Notes: generated by a model from the sequence alone, not told the origin. A stretch of DNA of 48,894 bases from an uncultured Clostridia bacterium (GCA_944381085.1 CALWJX010000016.1:1-48894), one strand, 5' to 3'; numbered from the stretch's first letter, positions 28,763 to 36,836 are shown. Program-made: numbers and translations.

Positions 28763-29209
28763 ATGAAAATTTTGAAAGTTATATCTTCTGTGTTGGTGGC
28801 GGTTATGCTCGCATGTACTTTCATCTCCTGTAACAACGGTAAAGGAAATGAAGAGGGAACCTCGGGTGAGAGTGTATCCGATATTTCGGTCACGGTGTCC
28901 TTAAAGATCAAGGATAAGGACGGGAAAATAATTGAAGAAGCTGTGGATTATGTGTATACGGGTCCAAAGGCTACCGTCTTTAACATCCTTGAAGATTACT
29001 GTACTATCGAAAAAGGTATCGAGTTTGTTGCGGAAAACGGCACAGTGAAGACTATAGGTGAATACAGCGCTGACAGTGAATATTACTGGGCTTTCTGGAA
29101 AGGAACCGCGAATGACGGCTCTGTAGTTGATAATCAGACAATGAGCGAGTTTGAAATCGCCGACGGCGAGGGATTCACGGTATTCCTCAGACCGCTTGCG
29201 GGTGACTGA
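28763..29209 (+). CDS. DUF4430-domain lipoprotein
   Basis: This exported lipoprotein of 148 residues has the lipobox TFISC with lipidated Cys near residue 23. The mature domain fits DUF4430, the fold shared with the C-terminal domain of cobalamin-binding transcobalamin: ATVFNILEDYC, an internal strand pair, EYYWAFWKGT and a closing DGEGFTVFLRPL. In bacteria such domains occur on surface-exposed, often cobalamin-related or adhesive proteins, but binding here is unproven. It has its own strong promoter and a complex terminator. Confidence 0.78.
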   Translation: MKILKVISSVLVAVMLACTFISCNNGKGNEEGTSGESVSDISVTVSLKIKDKDGKIIEEAVDYVYTGPKATVFNILEDYCTIEKGIEFVAENGTVKTIGEYSADSEYYWAFWKGTANDGSVVDNQTMSEFEIADGEGFTVFLRPLAGD

Positions 29210-29227
29210 TATTTATAAAATTAAAAA

Positions 29228-29298
29228 CCACTTGCTGCAGCTTGTGCACAGGTCCGTTTTTTACGGACGTGCGGGTAGGCTCAAGCAAGTGGTTTTTT
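29228..29298 (+). terminator. elaborate terminator with a nested hairpin
   Basis: CCACTTGC (29228-29235) pairs with GCAAGTGG (29285-29292) and runs into T6. Enclosed is a second stem, GTCCGT with ACGGAC, extended by GCAC with GTGC. At about 70 bases it is longer than a standard terminator; it may be a terminator with an embedded structure or a small RNA end. Confidence 0.7.
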
Positions 29299-29340
29299 GC
29301 GTGTAAATGTCAGTCATTATAAAATATTTCTTTTGACGTA

Positions 29341-29369
29341 TTGATTTTAAATTTAAGAAATGGTATAAT
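29341..29369 (+). promoter_or_regulatory. promoter of the VanZ-like gene
   Basis: TTGATT (29341-29346), a 17-base spacer and TATAAT (29364-29369). Confidence 0.6.
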
Positions 29370-29460
29370 GTACAGGTGGTAAATTACCGTTTGTCAGACT
29401 TCTTCGCAATTGTAAATAGTTTGATATATTTGATATAAATGAGAGACAGAGGGCAATTAT

Positions 29461-29949
29461 ATGTTTAACCGAAAGAAATTTATAATTATTGTAAGAATAT
29501 TGCTTTCAATAATGATAATTGCAAATATGGCTGTAATTTTCGCCTTTTCCGCGGAAAACGGGGAAGAATCCGGGAAGAGAAGTGACGGGGTGATTGAAAG
29601 TCTGGCAGGGCTGATAATAAAAAATTATGACAATCTTACCGCAGACGAAAAGGAAAACATAACAGGCATACTTGCAACACCTGTTCGCAAGGCTGCGCAT
29701 ATGATAGAATATGCCGCGCTTTCATTCCTGTGCTCTGCTCTTGTATATACGTTTACCGAAAAGGTTGTTTTAAATATAAGTATTCCGATTATATTCTCGT
29801 TTTTATATGCGATGACGGATGAGCTTATACACCAGAGGATGACCGCGGGCAGAGCCGGACAATTCACGGACGTCTGTATAGATACCGTGGGAGCGGCGAT
29901 GGGGACCATGTTCTTTTTGTTTATCGCGTCTCTGATAAAAAAAGAATAA
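29461..29949 (+). CDS. VanZ-like family membrane protein
   Basis: This small membrane protein of 162 residues has about four helices (10-30, 80-97, 103-120, 140-158). The VanZ core is present: a first helix ending FAFSAENGEESGKRS, then RKAAHMIEYAALSFL (the RKxxHxxEYxxL motif), then AMTDELIHQRMTAGRAGQFTDVCIDTVGAAMG. VanZ confers low-level teicoplanin resistance in enterococci, but most family members have no established function; an envelope role is inferred. No convincing RBS is visible immediately before the ATG (GAGGGCAA), yet the N-terminus fits. Confidence 0.88.
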   Translation: MFNRKKFIIIVRILLSIMIIANMAVIFAFSAENGEESGKRSDGVIESLAGLIIKNYDNLTADEKENITGILATPVRKAAHMIEYAALSFLCSALVYTFTEKVVLNISIPIIFSFLYAMTDELIHQRMTAGRAGQFTDVCIDTVGAAMGTMFFLFIASLIKKE

Positions 29950-30110
29950 ATTTGGCTTGTTTAAAATCATCAAACTCTGAAAACCGAAAATACTGAATTT
30001 TTTCCTGTCAAGGCACTTGAACTACAATTTTTTGATGTTCTGTGCCAAAGTTGCAATAAACAGAAAAATAATTATAGATAAATTTACAGTTTGGTGCTAT
30101 AATGATGCCT
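29950..30110. other. intergenic with a candidate promoter
   Basis: AT-rich. A TATAAT at 30098-30103 with TAGATA 17 bases upstream (30075-30080) could start transcription near 30110, just before the inverted-repeat element that precedes the phosphoesterase gene. Confidence 0.4.
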
Positions 30111-30128
30111 AACCTTACAAAACCGCCT

Positions 30129-30239
30129 TATACGGAAATACAAAGAGATATGCGACTTTATATGTAGAACCCTTATTTTAAGCCATTTTTGCGGATGGTT
30201 TATAAACATTTACGAAAGGTATAAAGGGATTTCCGTATA
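30129..30239 (+). ncRNA. candidate structured leader RNA
   Basis: An 11-bp perfect long-range stem, TATACGGAAAT (30129-30139) with ATTTCCGTATA (30229-30239), encloses two further helices: CCCTTAT (30170-30176) with ATAAAGGG (30221-30228, one bulge), stacked on the outer stem, and AAGCCAT (30180-30186) with ATGGTTT (30195-30201). It ends 35 bases before the phosphoesterase ATG. The sequence does not match a riboswitch class I can recognise. Nested pairing is visible; the function is inferred. Confidence 0.4.
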
Positions 30240-30274
30240 TAAAATCAATAAAAAATAAATAAGGAAGAAATCAG

Positions 30275-31069
30275 ATGAAAATCACAAGCTTTGAAATATA
30301 TGCCGACATCCCAGGAATTGATGTCAAAGCGGCGGTGGTCGCCGACCTTCACTCACATGACGGCACAGAAGTATTGAGGGCTATAGAGTCAATCTCACCG
30401 GATATTATATTATCTCCGGGAGATATGCTTGAACGTCTTGACGGAGGGGATGACGAAAGAAATGCAAAAGGATTGGAATTTTTAAATTTTGCGTCAAAGC
30501 TTGCGCCTTATTATTATTCTTTTGGGAATCATGAATTGTGCGGAGCACACAGCGAAACCAAGCAAATTCCGAAAAACGGGCAACGAATCAGCAGGGAAAA
30601 TATGGATAAAATAAAGGGAAGCGGCGTGCATTTGCTGTGGGATTCTTACGAAGAATACATCAGTTTTGACATCTCGGATTTCAATGTAGGTCAGAATAAA
30701 ATATATATCGGAGGTCTTGTTTCCGGACGGTGCCGGGAGGATAATATGCCCGATTTAAACTTCGCAAAAAAATTTTCACTTCTGAAAGGATATAAAATAT
30801 TGTTGTGTCATCATCCGGAATACTATCCAAAATATCTGAAAGACCTTGATATAGACCTGATAATTTCCGGACACGCGCACGGTGGTCAATGGCGAATATT
30901 CGGCAGAGGCGTGTATGCGCCGGATCAGGGTCTGTTTCCCAAATATACCTCGGGACTGTATGACAACAGACTGCTTGTAAGCCGCGGAACATGCAATAAC
31001 GCGGGATTAATCCCAAGATTATTCAATCCATGTGAGGTTTTAAGTGTGCATATTTGTTCGGCAAAATAA
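30275..31069 (+). CDS. calcineurin-like metallophosphoesterase
   Basis: This 264-residue enzyme has the full set of metallophosphoesterase motifs: ADLHSHDG (D-x-H), LSPGDMLER (GD), FGNHELCGA (GNH[DE]), LCHHPEYYPK and SGHAHGGQWR (GHxHxGQ), resembling the YkuE/YaeI group that acts on lipid-linked or other phosphoesters with two metal ions. There is no clear signal peptide or N-terminal helix, unlike most membrane-bound YkuE types. The RBS AGGAAG precedes the ATG. A possible structured RNA leader lies directly upstream. Substrate unknown. Confidence 0.9.
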   Translation: MKITSFEIYADIPGIDVKAAVVADLHSHDGTEVLRAIESISPDIILSPGDMLERLDGGDDERNAKGLEFLNFASKLAPYYYSFGNHELCGAHSETKQIPKNGQRISRENMDKIKGSGVHLLWDSYEEYISFDISDFNVGQNKIYIGGLVSGRCREDNMPDLNFAKKFSLLKGYKILLCHHPEYYPKYLKDLDIDLIISGHAHGGQWRIFGRGVYAPDQGLFPKYTSGLYDNRLLVSRGTCNNAGLIPRLFNPCEVLSVHICSAK

Positions 31070-31177
31070 ATTGTTTTGATGGACAACAAACCTGTAATCG
31101 TAAAAACCGATATCCATAAGAAAATTCGATTTTTATTAATTATCAGCAACGGGGGAACGAAACTGACCCCTATACAT

Positions 31178-31207
31178 AATTATACAAAATCAAAATTTTG
31201 TATAATT
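31178..31207. repeat. 13-bp perfect inverted repeat
   Basis: AATTATACAAAAT (31178-31190), a CAAA loop and ATTTTGTATAATT (31195-31207). Just before it GGGGGAACGAAACTGACCCC (31151-31170) is itself partly self-complementary. No gene overlaps. It may be an operator, an RNA hairpin or a relic of a mobile element end. Confidence 0.5.
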
Positions 31208-31350
31208 CAGGGCATAAAAAACAGCAGAAATAAGGATTTTAAGGTTTTTAAGTACCATTTATCAATAATTCGGTAAATACAGTTACAGTCTCCAATTATT
31301 CAAACAACTAAAGTTTAATTTAATTTTCAGAGAAAATATTCGGAGAAAAA

Positions 31351-31740
31351 ATGAAATTAATCCAGAAACCTGATCTCAGTATATTTACTTGCGAACCAAA
31401 GCGGGTACACTTTTATACAATCGGCGGCTGGCAAGTATCAAAAAACGCTTGTCTGATAGGCGGAACTCTGCAAAATCCATTCCGCAGCGACAGCTTAGGG
31501 CTTGTAACCATGATAAAATTCATTTCCGAAAAAGGAGTTGGACATAAAGAAGATTTTGAAAATTCAGATATTTTTCTGGAGTTGGGCGAAGACAGCTATG
31601 GTAAATTTATCTTAGAAAAAAGTTTAAACTCGGTAACTTATCTTTGCTTTTTTGTGTCTTCAGTCTCACTTCTATATTGTAATAATTGTAACGCTAAAAA
31701 AATATCCAGATTTTTTTTGATTCCACTTGACATTCGGTAA
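31351..31740 (+). CDS. hypothetical protein, 129 residues
   Basis: I do not recognise it. The ATG has a CGGAGA site 6 bases upstream. The first 95 residues look like a soluble domain (SIFTCEPKRVHFYTIGGWQ, then GLVTMIKFISEKGVG). The C-terminal 35 residues are hydrophobic and Cys-rich (YLCFFVSSVSLLYC) and may be a read-through past a disrupted end. A 75-base part of the gene (31554-31628) is repeated 430 bases downstream in a decayed copy, so this locus has been rearranged and the present C-terminus may not be original. Confidence 0.5.
   Translation: MKLIQKPDLSIFTCEPKRVHFYTIGGWQVSKNACLIGGTLQNPFRSDSLGLVTMIKFISEKGVGHKEDFENSDIFLELGEDSYGKFILEKSLNSVTYLCFFVSSVSLLYCNNCNAKKISRFFLIPLDIR
31554..31628 (+). 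repeat. direct repeat, copy A
   Basis: About 75 bases inside the 129-residue hypothetical gene match 32060-32136 with one substitution and two single-base indels. Confidence 0.85.
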
Positions 31741-31780
31741 AAAGTGGTATATAATGGTATAAAGCGGTATATAATGGTAT
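31727..31780 (+). promoter_or_regulatory. promoter with tandemly repeated -10 region
   Basis: TTGACA (31727-31732), a 17-base spacer and TATAAT (31750-31755). The 15-base unit GGTATATAATGGTAT occurs at 31746-31760 and again exactly 20 bases on at 31766-31780. Two units two helical turns apart suggest regulator binding sites, possibly for the DeoR-type protein encoded next. Confidence 0.65.
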
Positions 31781-31831
31781 TCACAGGCGTGTCAAGAGCT
31801 GATTTTTAAAAATAGAAAGGATGAGGTTATT

Positions 31832-32047
31832 ATGCAACAGAAAACAAATTTGTTCCCGGTTGAAAGAAGAAAAAAAATTTTGGAAATTGTTGAAAAAGAA
31901 GGAAGAATCACTGTGGCTGATATTCAACGAATTTTTCTTGTTGGATATGAAACTGCCAAGAAAGATTTGGCAATGCTTGAAAACGATAATAAACTTAAAC
32001 GTGTTCATGGTGGTGCTATATCACTAAATGAGAATAGTGATTCTTGA
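31832..32047 (+). CDS. HTH-only DeoR-type DNA-binding protein
   Basis: This 71-residue protein consists almost only of a DeoR-type winged helix: ERRKKILEIVEKEGRITVADIQRIF, then GYETAKKDLAMLENDNKLKRVHGGAI (read in parts), the region ending in the family's RxHGGA motif. The sugar-phosphate sensing domain that normally follows (about 180 residues) is absent and the frame closes soon after the wing. A GAGG site precedes the ATG. The upstream promoter has two tandem repeats that could be its own operators. It may be a mini-regulator or a truncated remnant; the surrounding direct repeats favour past rearrangement. Confidence 0.75.
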   Translation: MQQKTNLFPVERRKKILEIVEKEGRITVADIQRIFLVGYETAKKDLAMLENDNKLKRVHGGAISLNENSDS

Positions 32048-32059
32048 ATCCATTTTTGC

Positions 32060-32141
32060 TTTTGAAAATTCAGATTTTTTTCTGGAGTTGGGCGAAGGAC
32101 AGCTATGGTAAAATTTATCTTAGAAAAAAGTTTAAATTCTA
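32060..32141 (+). pseudogene. direct repeat copy B, decayed gene fragment
   Basis: This copy of 31554-31628 carries two one-base insertions (GAAGGACAGC and GGTAAAATTT) that break the reading frame. It retains no start codon or RBS. Similarity continues weakly through the following AACTTATTTG. It is a fragment of the neighbouring hypothetical gene. Confidence 0.75.
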
Positions 32142-32225
32142 AAAATTTTTTAACTTATTTGTTTTTTAATTGCGGGATTGTTCTTATTTACTTTTCTAAT
32201 CTTTTTAGTTTATGGGCAAAATAAA

Positions 32226-32259
32226 AATGCGCCGTATCAAAATAAATTTACGGCGCATT
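32226..32259. repeat. hairpin before the thioredoxin gene
   Basis: AATGCGCCGTA (32226-32236) and TACGGCGCATT (32249-32259), 11 perfect pairs. On the minus strand a short TTTTTAT follows. It may insulate the thioredoxin gene from upstream transcription. Confidence 0.5.
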
Positions 32260-32306
32260 AACTTATTAAAACTTATTAAAAAATGTAAACAAAAGGATTG
32301 ATTATA

Positions 32307-32624
32307 ATGATTACCGAAACAAATATGCTGAATGAACAGGACATTTTGCGAGAAATTGAAACCGGGGCCAAGGTGTTTGTTGAGTTTTATGCGGATCGCT
32401 GTCCTCACTGCAAAGCCATGGAAAAAATACTTGATAAAATATCGCAAAACAATAATAAAGCGTGCCAGATAATCAAGGTCAATGTTGACAATATGCCCTC
32501 AATAGCTCAAAAATATTCCGTAAGAAGCATCCCGACTTTTATTTTGTTCAAAGACGGGATTGCGGTATCAAAAAAAGTGGGTCAAACAACGCAAGACGTC
32601 GTTGAAAACATGATATCCGGTTAA
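32307..32624 (+). CDS. thioredoxin-like protein with CPHC active site
   Basis: This 105-residue protein has a thioredoxin fold with the active-site segment EFYADRCPHCKAM (Cys 32 and Cys 35), then VNVDNMPSIAQKYSVRSIPTFILFKDG with the cis-Pro typical of the family. The usual WCGPC is replaced by RCPHC. The CPHC dipeptide is that of DsbA, which makes a disulfide more oxidising, and the loss of Trp is unusual. There is no signal peptide, so it acts in the cytoplasm. ATG 32307 is preferred to TTG 32298 because AAAAGGA lies about 9 bases upstream. It converges on the FAD-Rieske gene. Confidence 0.88.
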   Translation: MITETNMLNEQDILREIETGAKVFVEFYADRCPHCKAMEKILDKISQNNNKACQIIKVNVDNMPSIAQKYSVRSIPTFILFKDGIAVSKKVGQTTQDVVENMISG

Positions 32625-32701
32625 TATTCTTATAAATATCATGATACCCAATTATAGCCAGATCAATGTTTAACTGATTTCTGCTTTGATACAGTGAATT
32701 A

Positions 32702-34258
32702 CTAAACTTCTGCTTTTGATTTTATTTCAACCTTGCTTTTGGTTCCTATATCGGTTTGAGCCGGATTGTCCAAAAGCTTTCCCGTATAATCAAAACGGGA
32801 ACCATGACAAGGACAGTCCCAACTCAAATCGTCCGGGTTCCATTCAAGACGGCATCCGAGATGTGGGCATTTTGTGTCAACCGCGTAATATTCATCGCCG
32901 CTTTCACGATATAAACCTATATTTTCACCGTTTAAGGTAACTGTCATACCCTGACCCACAGGTATTTTTTCCACGGTTTCCTGAGGAACGGTGAAATTTT
33001 CTTTTGCAATTCCCTTTACCGCTTCTTTTCCTTCTTTAAGCAAAGTGGGTATATCCTGCATTGAAAATCTTGAAGTATCGAATACGGGATATCTGTATTT
33101 TTTATCATTTATTAACCCGGTTATTATTTCGGCTGCCACCATAGAGGAGCTCATACCCCATTTCATAAACCCCGTGGCGCAATACCAACCCTCCGGGGCG
33201 TTTTGCGAATATCGCCCTATATAAGGAATACTGTCAAGAGTAATGCAGTCCTGTGCCGACCACTCTCCGATAACCTTACTGTCCGAGTAAAGTTCGGAAG
33301 CTATACTTTTGAGAGAATCGTATACGCCGCCGTTTTTATTATATCCGGTCCGGTGCTTGCCGCCGCCGAGAAGCAAAATATCCTCGCCGTTCAATTCGCA
33401 TGATCGGAAAGACAAAGTGTCATGAATATCGTTATCATTTTCTTTAGGTGAAATACAAAGGTACATATTTTCAAGTTTTTTCGCTTTTTTTAAAGCCAGC
33501 ACATATGACCTTTCTCTGTGCATTCTCGCAAAGTACATTCCGTGTGAATTTATAAACGGAAAATTTGTACAGAATATAATATTTTCAGCCGACGCTGTAA
33601 ATTTATCATTATCTTTTACTTCTTCTGCGTTTTCTGACGAGACTACTACATGTATAATACCCTTTTCAACTGATATAACATTGCTCTTTTCATAAATTTT
33701 TACGTTTTCAGGCATATTTTCAAGAATTCCCGATATAAATTCAATCGGATCGAAGCAGGCTTGACTTTTGAGTTTTACCGCGCCGTCCACATCAAAAGGA
33801 AGCTCTGTCCGCTGCGTAAATTCGGCGTCCATTCCCAAAGAAACACATGCTTCAGCCTCTTTTTCCATCCTTTCCTTTTCGTGAAGAGAATATATATATG
33901 AGTCGCAACGTCTGAAACCGCATTCTATTTTAAGCTCATTTATTATTTCCGAGTACTTGTTTACGGCGTCAATATTGGCTTTGGCATATTGAGCCGCTTT
34001 TTCTTTTCCCAAATCGTTTATAAAGTTATAATATACGCATCCGTGTTGTGCGGTTATTTTTGCGGTAGTGCGGCAGCTCTGACCCGAAAAAATTCTGTCT
34101 TTTTCAAGCAGTATCACTTCTCTGCCCGATTTTCCGAGTAAGTATGCCGTCAGGACCCCGCACATACCTCCGCCTATTACTATTGTGTCGGCATAAATGT
34201 TTTCTTTCAGCGAGTCAAATTTTTTCAGCTTTTTTTCCCTGTTCCATATAGATTCCAT
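32702..34258 (-). CDS. FAD-dependent oxidoreductase with C-terminal Rieske domain
   Basis: This 518-residue fusion starts with a DAO-type flavoprotein domain: ADTIVIGGGMCGVLTAYLLGK is the dinucleotide-binding site, followed by SCRTTAKITAQHG and, near 350, the second FAD contact SIPYIGRYS with CATGFMKWGMSSSM. The last 80 residues form a Rieske domain whose ligands are C464 and H466 (CPHLGC) and C482 and H485 (CPCHGS), with the C469 and C484 disulfide pair. Cytoplasmic and without a signal peptide, it would pass electrons between a substrate amine or acid and an iron-sulfur cluster. Such fusions occur in Firmicutes; the substrate is unknown. Confidence 0.9.
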   Translation of the reverse strand: MESIWNREKKLKKFDSLKENIYADTIVIGGGMCGVLTAYLLGKSGREVILLEKDRIFSGQSCRTTAKITAQHGCVYYNFINDLGKEKAAQYAKANIDAVNKYSEIINELKIECGFRRCDSYIYSLHEKERMEKEAEACVSLGMDAEFTQRTELPFDVDGAVKLKSQACFDPIEFISGILENMPENVKIYEKSNVISVEKGIIHVVVSSENAEEVKDNDKFTASAENIIFCTNFPFINSHGMYFARMHRERSYVLALKKAKKLENMYLCISPKENDNDIHDTLSFRSCELNGEDILLLGGGKHRTGYNKNGGVYDSLKSIASELYSDSKVIGEWSAQDCITLDSIPYIGRYSQNAPEGWYCATGFMKWGMSSSMVAAEIITGLINDKKYRYPVFDTSRFSMQDIPTLLKEGKEAVKGIAKENFTVPQETVEKIPVGQGMTVTLNGENIGLYRESGDEYYAVDTKCPHLGCRLEWNPDDLSWDCPCHGSRFDYTGKLLDNPAQTDIGTKSKVEIKSKAEV

Positions 34259-34408
34259 CTGTACTACCCCGTTAATTTATTTATAAAAAAGGTCAATACC
34301 GCTTTAATGACAAATGTTATATGTCATATACAAGTATTGACAAAATGACAATAAATTATTCTTATTAAAAAGCGATAAACAAACGGAATAAGCGCGACAC
34401 TCTTTATA

Positions 34409-34870
34409 CTAATTTATTACACCATAACCTTTAAGATGTTCCTCAAGCATTTCCACGGCGCTTGCCACAAGGTCCGGACACGGACGCTTTTTGTAGTATT
34501 CGGGAGTGCGTTCTTCCGGAACTGCGCCGTCTGTATGCTCGACACCCTTGAGCAGATCACGACAGATTAATGAACCGTTTTTATTTTTAAATTCATCGGC
34601 AAGCATGTGAATTTTAGCGTATAACTCGGTTTTTGATTTTTTCGCGTCCGGAGATGAGTATCCCAATGTCAGTCCTTCAATAAGCAAAATGCCGGAAAAA
34701 GTGCCGCACACTTCCCTGAGTCTTCCCATTCCTCCGCCAAAGCATGAAGCCATTTTAAGAAGAGTTTCCTTATCCACATTCACTATATCCGCAAAGGCGA
34801 GCGCTACCGACTGTGAACAATTATAACCCTCCAGAAAATAATTTTTTCCTTTAACAGCCCTGTCTGACAT
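34409..34870 (-). CDS. C_GCAxxG_C_C family redox-type protein
   Basis: This 153-residue soluble protein has the spaced cysteines of the family: YNCSQS (Cys 18), MASCFGGGMGR (Cys 43), REVCGTFSG (Cys 55), LICRDLL (near 102) and RPCPDL (near 130). The first three sit in the conserved EGYNCSQSV, CFGGGMGRLREVCGTFSG pattern. The family is thought to bind a redox cofactor or metal, often next to oxidoreductases, as here. An ACGGAGGA site precedes the ATG. The gene lies 150 bases upstream of the FAD-Rieske gene in the same orientation. Confidence 0.88.
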   Translation of the reverse strand: MSDRAVKGKNYFLEGYNCSQSVALAFADIVNVDKETLLKMASCFGGGMGRLREVCGTFSGILLIEGLTLGYSSPDAKKSKTELYAKIHMLADEFKNKNGSLICRDLLKGVEHTDGAVPEERTPEYYKKRPCPDLVASAVEMLEEHLKGYGVIN

Positions 34871-34957
34871 TTAAAATTCCTCCGTTTTTTATTTATTTTA
34901 CATTTACTCTTTAAGCTACATACCCAATATCAATAAACATCAACAAAATGCAGTATT

Positions 34958-34987
34958 GACGCTGTCGCTAAAAAAAGCGACAGCGTC
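34958..34987. repeat. 12-bp hairpin with A6 loop
   Basis: GACGCTGTCGCT (34958-34969) and AGCGACAGCGTC (34976-34987) form a perfect stem between the C39-like gene and the C_GCAxxG_C_C gene. It probably ends the C39 transcript, though no U tract follows on the minus strand. Confidence 0.55.
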
Positions 34988-35039
34988 TTAAACAGATAAA
35001 ATACACTTTTCCGTAAACTTTACAAAGTCATTGTATCGT

Positions 35040-36836
35040 TTACCTTTGTTCTTTATTCTTATATACTTTACGTACAGACATAATAATCAATACAATCACT
35101 ACAGACAGTATAAGTATCAACCCCGCGCCGTAAGAAATAACCGATGAGCATCCGCCGGAGGATAGAGACAGATTATCATTGTCAACAGTATCTTCCTCTG
35201 CCTTATCATTATTGCCCGCGGACGATTCGTTGTTCTGGACATTACCGTCCGAAGACGTATCGGACGGATCGGAAACCGAATCATCCGAAACCGCGCCGTC
35301 TGATTCAAATTCCGGTTCAAGCGGAGACTCCGGAACAACTTCGGGCTGCTGTACAGCACTTTCATTGTAATAAAAAACAATTTTCTGTATCGCGATCTTC
35401 TGTCCGGTCTGAGAGAAAGCAGACAGATATAAAGTTCCGTTGAAATCTATACCGCTCAGGTCAATTTCCGCGGTTCTGAAATCACTGTATCCGTTTTTGC
35501 CGTCGGAAATTTCAGTGTAAGCGATACTGTCGGTCAGGTTGTATTTATTGTCACTTGACAAGCCGAAATCCGAGTCCGAAGTCTTAAACCCTAATATAGA
35601 TTTTAGACCGTATTTATCCGAATCAAAGGTTGACGCCGAGCTGTAGAATATAACCGCCTTGTCAATATTAGCAAGGTTAAAGGTACCTATGTTGAGAACG
35701 GACGAAGCCGAGCATATAAACAAAGGCGATGAAAATCCGGTCTGTCTGAAAGTGTATACATCCGCGTCATCATTGAAAAAAGAGGTATTTACAGTATAGG
35801 TTCTGTTTTCATTGTCGATTGAGTTCTCGTTGTTTACAACAAGTCTTATTTGAGCGACACCGTTAAACGCGCCTTTGGAATTGGTAGCGTTGATTATAAT
35901 TGTATGTACCCCGTCCGACAATGAAGAAATATCAATTTCGCCTTTAAAACCTATCTTATTTTTGTCGTTCGCATTTGCGTAACCGGGATATTTGTCAAGT
36001 ACATCATCTCTTGATACCGTAGTGAGCGCGTATTTTTTGTTTGAGTAATCTATTGAATATGTAAAATTCTCAATTCCGAGTGTGCTTAACGACCATCCGG
36101 ATATGTTGATTGTTTTTTTGCCGTTGGAAAATATCGTCGCCATAACCTTTGAATCGGTATAGTCCATATCAACTCCGTCGAGGTGGTTTACGGTACTTGA
36201 CGTTTTGGAAATCAGGCACCACCAGTCTACTTTCATCTTTGCAATACTGCCCGAAAGCTGCCTTGCGGTAAGCCATGTGCCTTTGGCGGCGGTTTTTCTT
36301 GAACTGCTTGCCGCGGAATCATACACAAGAAAGCTGTTGTTTGAGCGGTCATACTCCACAATGGCTACAAAATGTCCCGGAACGTGCGCCACAGACACGC
36401 CTCCTTTTTCCAGGTGAGTTTTCAGCTCTTCATTGTTTACGGTAGCGTCTTTACCCGCGTTTGTCACCTTGAAGCCGTAATCTGAATTGTATTTTTTGTG
36501 CACATTACTGTAAAGCACCCATCTCCAGGTTCCCATGCCCGACGGAAGATTAAAGGCGTTAGCTTTATGCGCCCACTGCGCGGTCTCCACAGGGTCGAGC
36601 ATATTTCCCGTAAGATAGTTTACCGCGTTGACAAGCGCGAATATGCCGCATCCGGTCTCTCCGAGTGTTTTTCCCCCGACTATTGTATCCGCCCAATGCG
36701 GGTCGGTCTGCTGATATGTATCCGGCGGTATTATTTGTGTCGAATTGTCTTTTGCCGACGCCGGCAGAATAAATATGCTCAACATCAATGAGATGACAGA
36801 TATTATCGATATTATTTTCACTTTGGTTTTATGCAT
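35040..36836 (-). CDS. secreted C39-like cysteine protease, membrane-anchored
   Basis: This 598-residue protein starts with a signal peptide (residues 1-28, ending PASA). The C39-like papain-fold domain has C63 in GETGCGIFALVNAVN, H155 in VPGHFVAIVEY and D173 in LVYDSAA, the expected Cys-His-Asp triad. An Ig-like region (about 225-330: DISSLSDGVHTIIINATNSKG in part) and a second beta-sandwich (340-495) follow, then a Ser/Asp-rich linker. The C-terminus reads SSGGCSSVISYGAG, a hydrophobic helix and RKVYKNKEQR, the same type of anchor as the GH99-like proteins. It may process surface proteins or peptides; the substrate is not known. It has a promoter with a palindrome in the spacer. Confidence 0.85.
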   Translation of the reverse strand: MHKTKVKIISIISVISLMLSIFILPASAKDNSTQIIPPDTYQQTDPHWADTIVGGKTLGETGCGIFALVNAVNYLTGNMLDPVETAQWAHKANAFNLPSGMGTWRWVLYSNVHKKYNSDYGFKVTNAGKDATVNNEELKTHLEKGGVSVAHVPGHFVAIVEYDRSNNSFLVYDSAASSSRKTAAKGTWLTARQLSGSIAKMKVDWWCLISKTSSTVNHLDGVDMDYTDSKVMATIFSNGKKTINISGWSLSTLGIENFTYSIDYSNKKYALTTVSRDDVLDKYPGYANANDKNKIGFKGEIDISSLSDGVHTIIINATNSKGAFNGVAQIRLVVNNENSIDNENRTYTVNTSFFNDDADVYTFRQTGFSSPLFICSASSVLNIGTFNLANIDKAVIFYSSASTFDSDKYGLKSILGFKTSDSDFGLSSDNKYNLTDSIAYTEISDGKNGYSDFRTAEIDLSGIDFNGTLYLSAFSQTGQKIAIQKIVFYYNESAVQQPEVVPESPLEPEFESDGAVSDDSVSDPSDTSSDGNVQNNESSAGNNDKAEEDTVDNDNLSLSSGGCSSVISYGAGLILILSVVIVLIIMSVRKVYKNKEQR

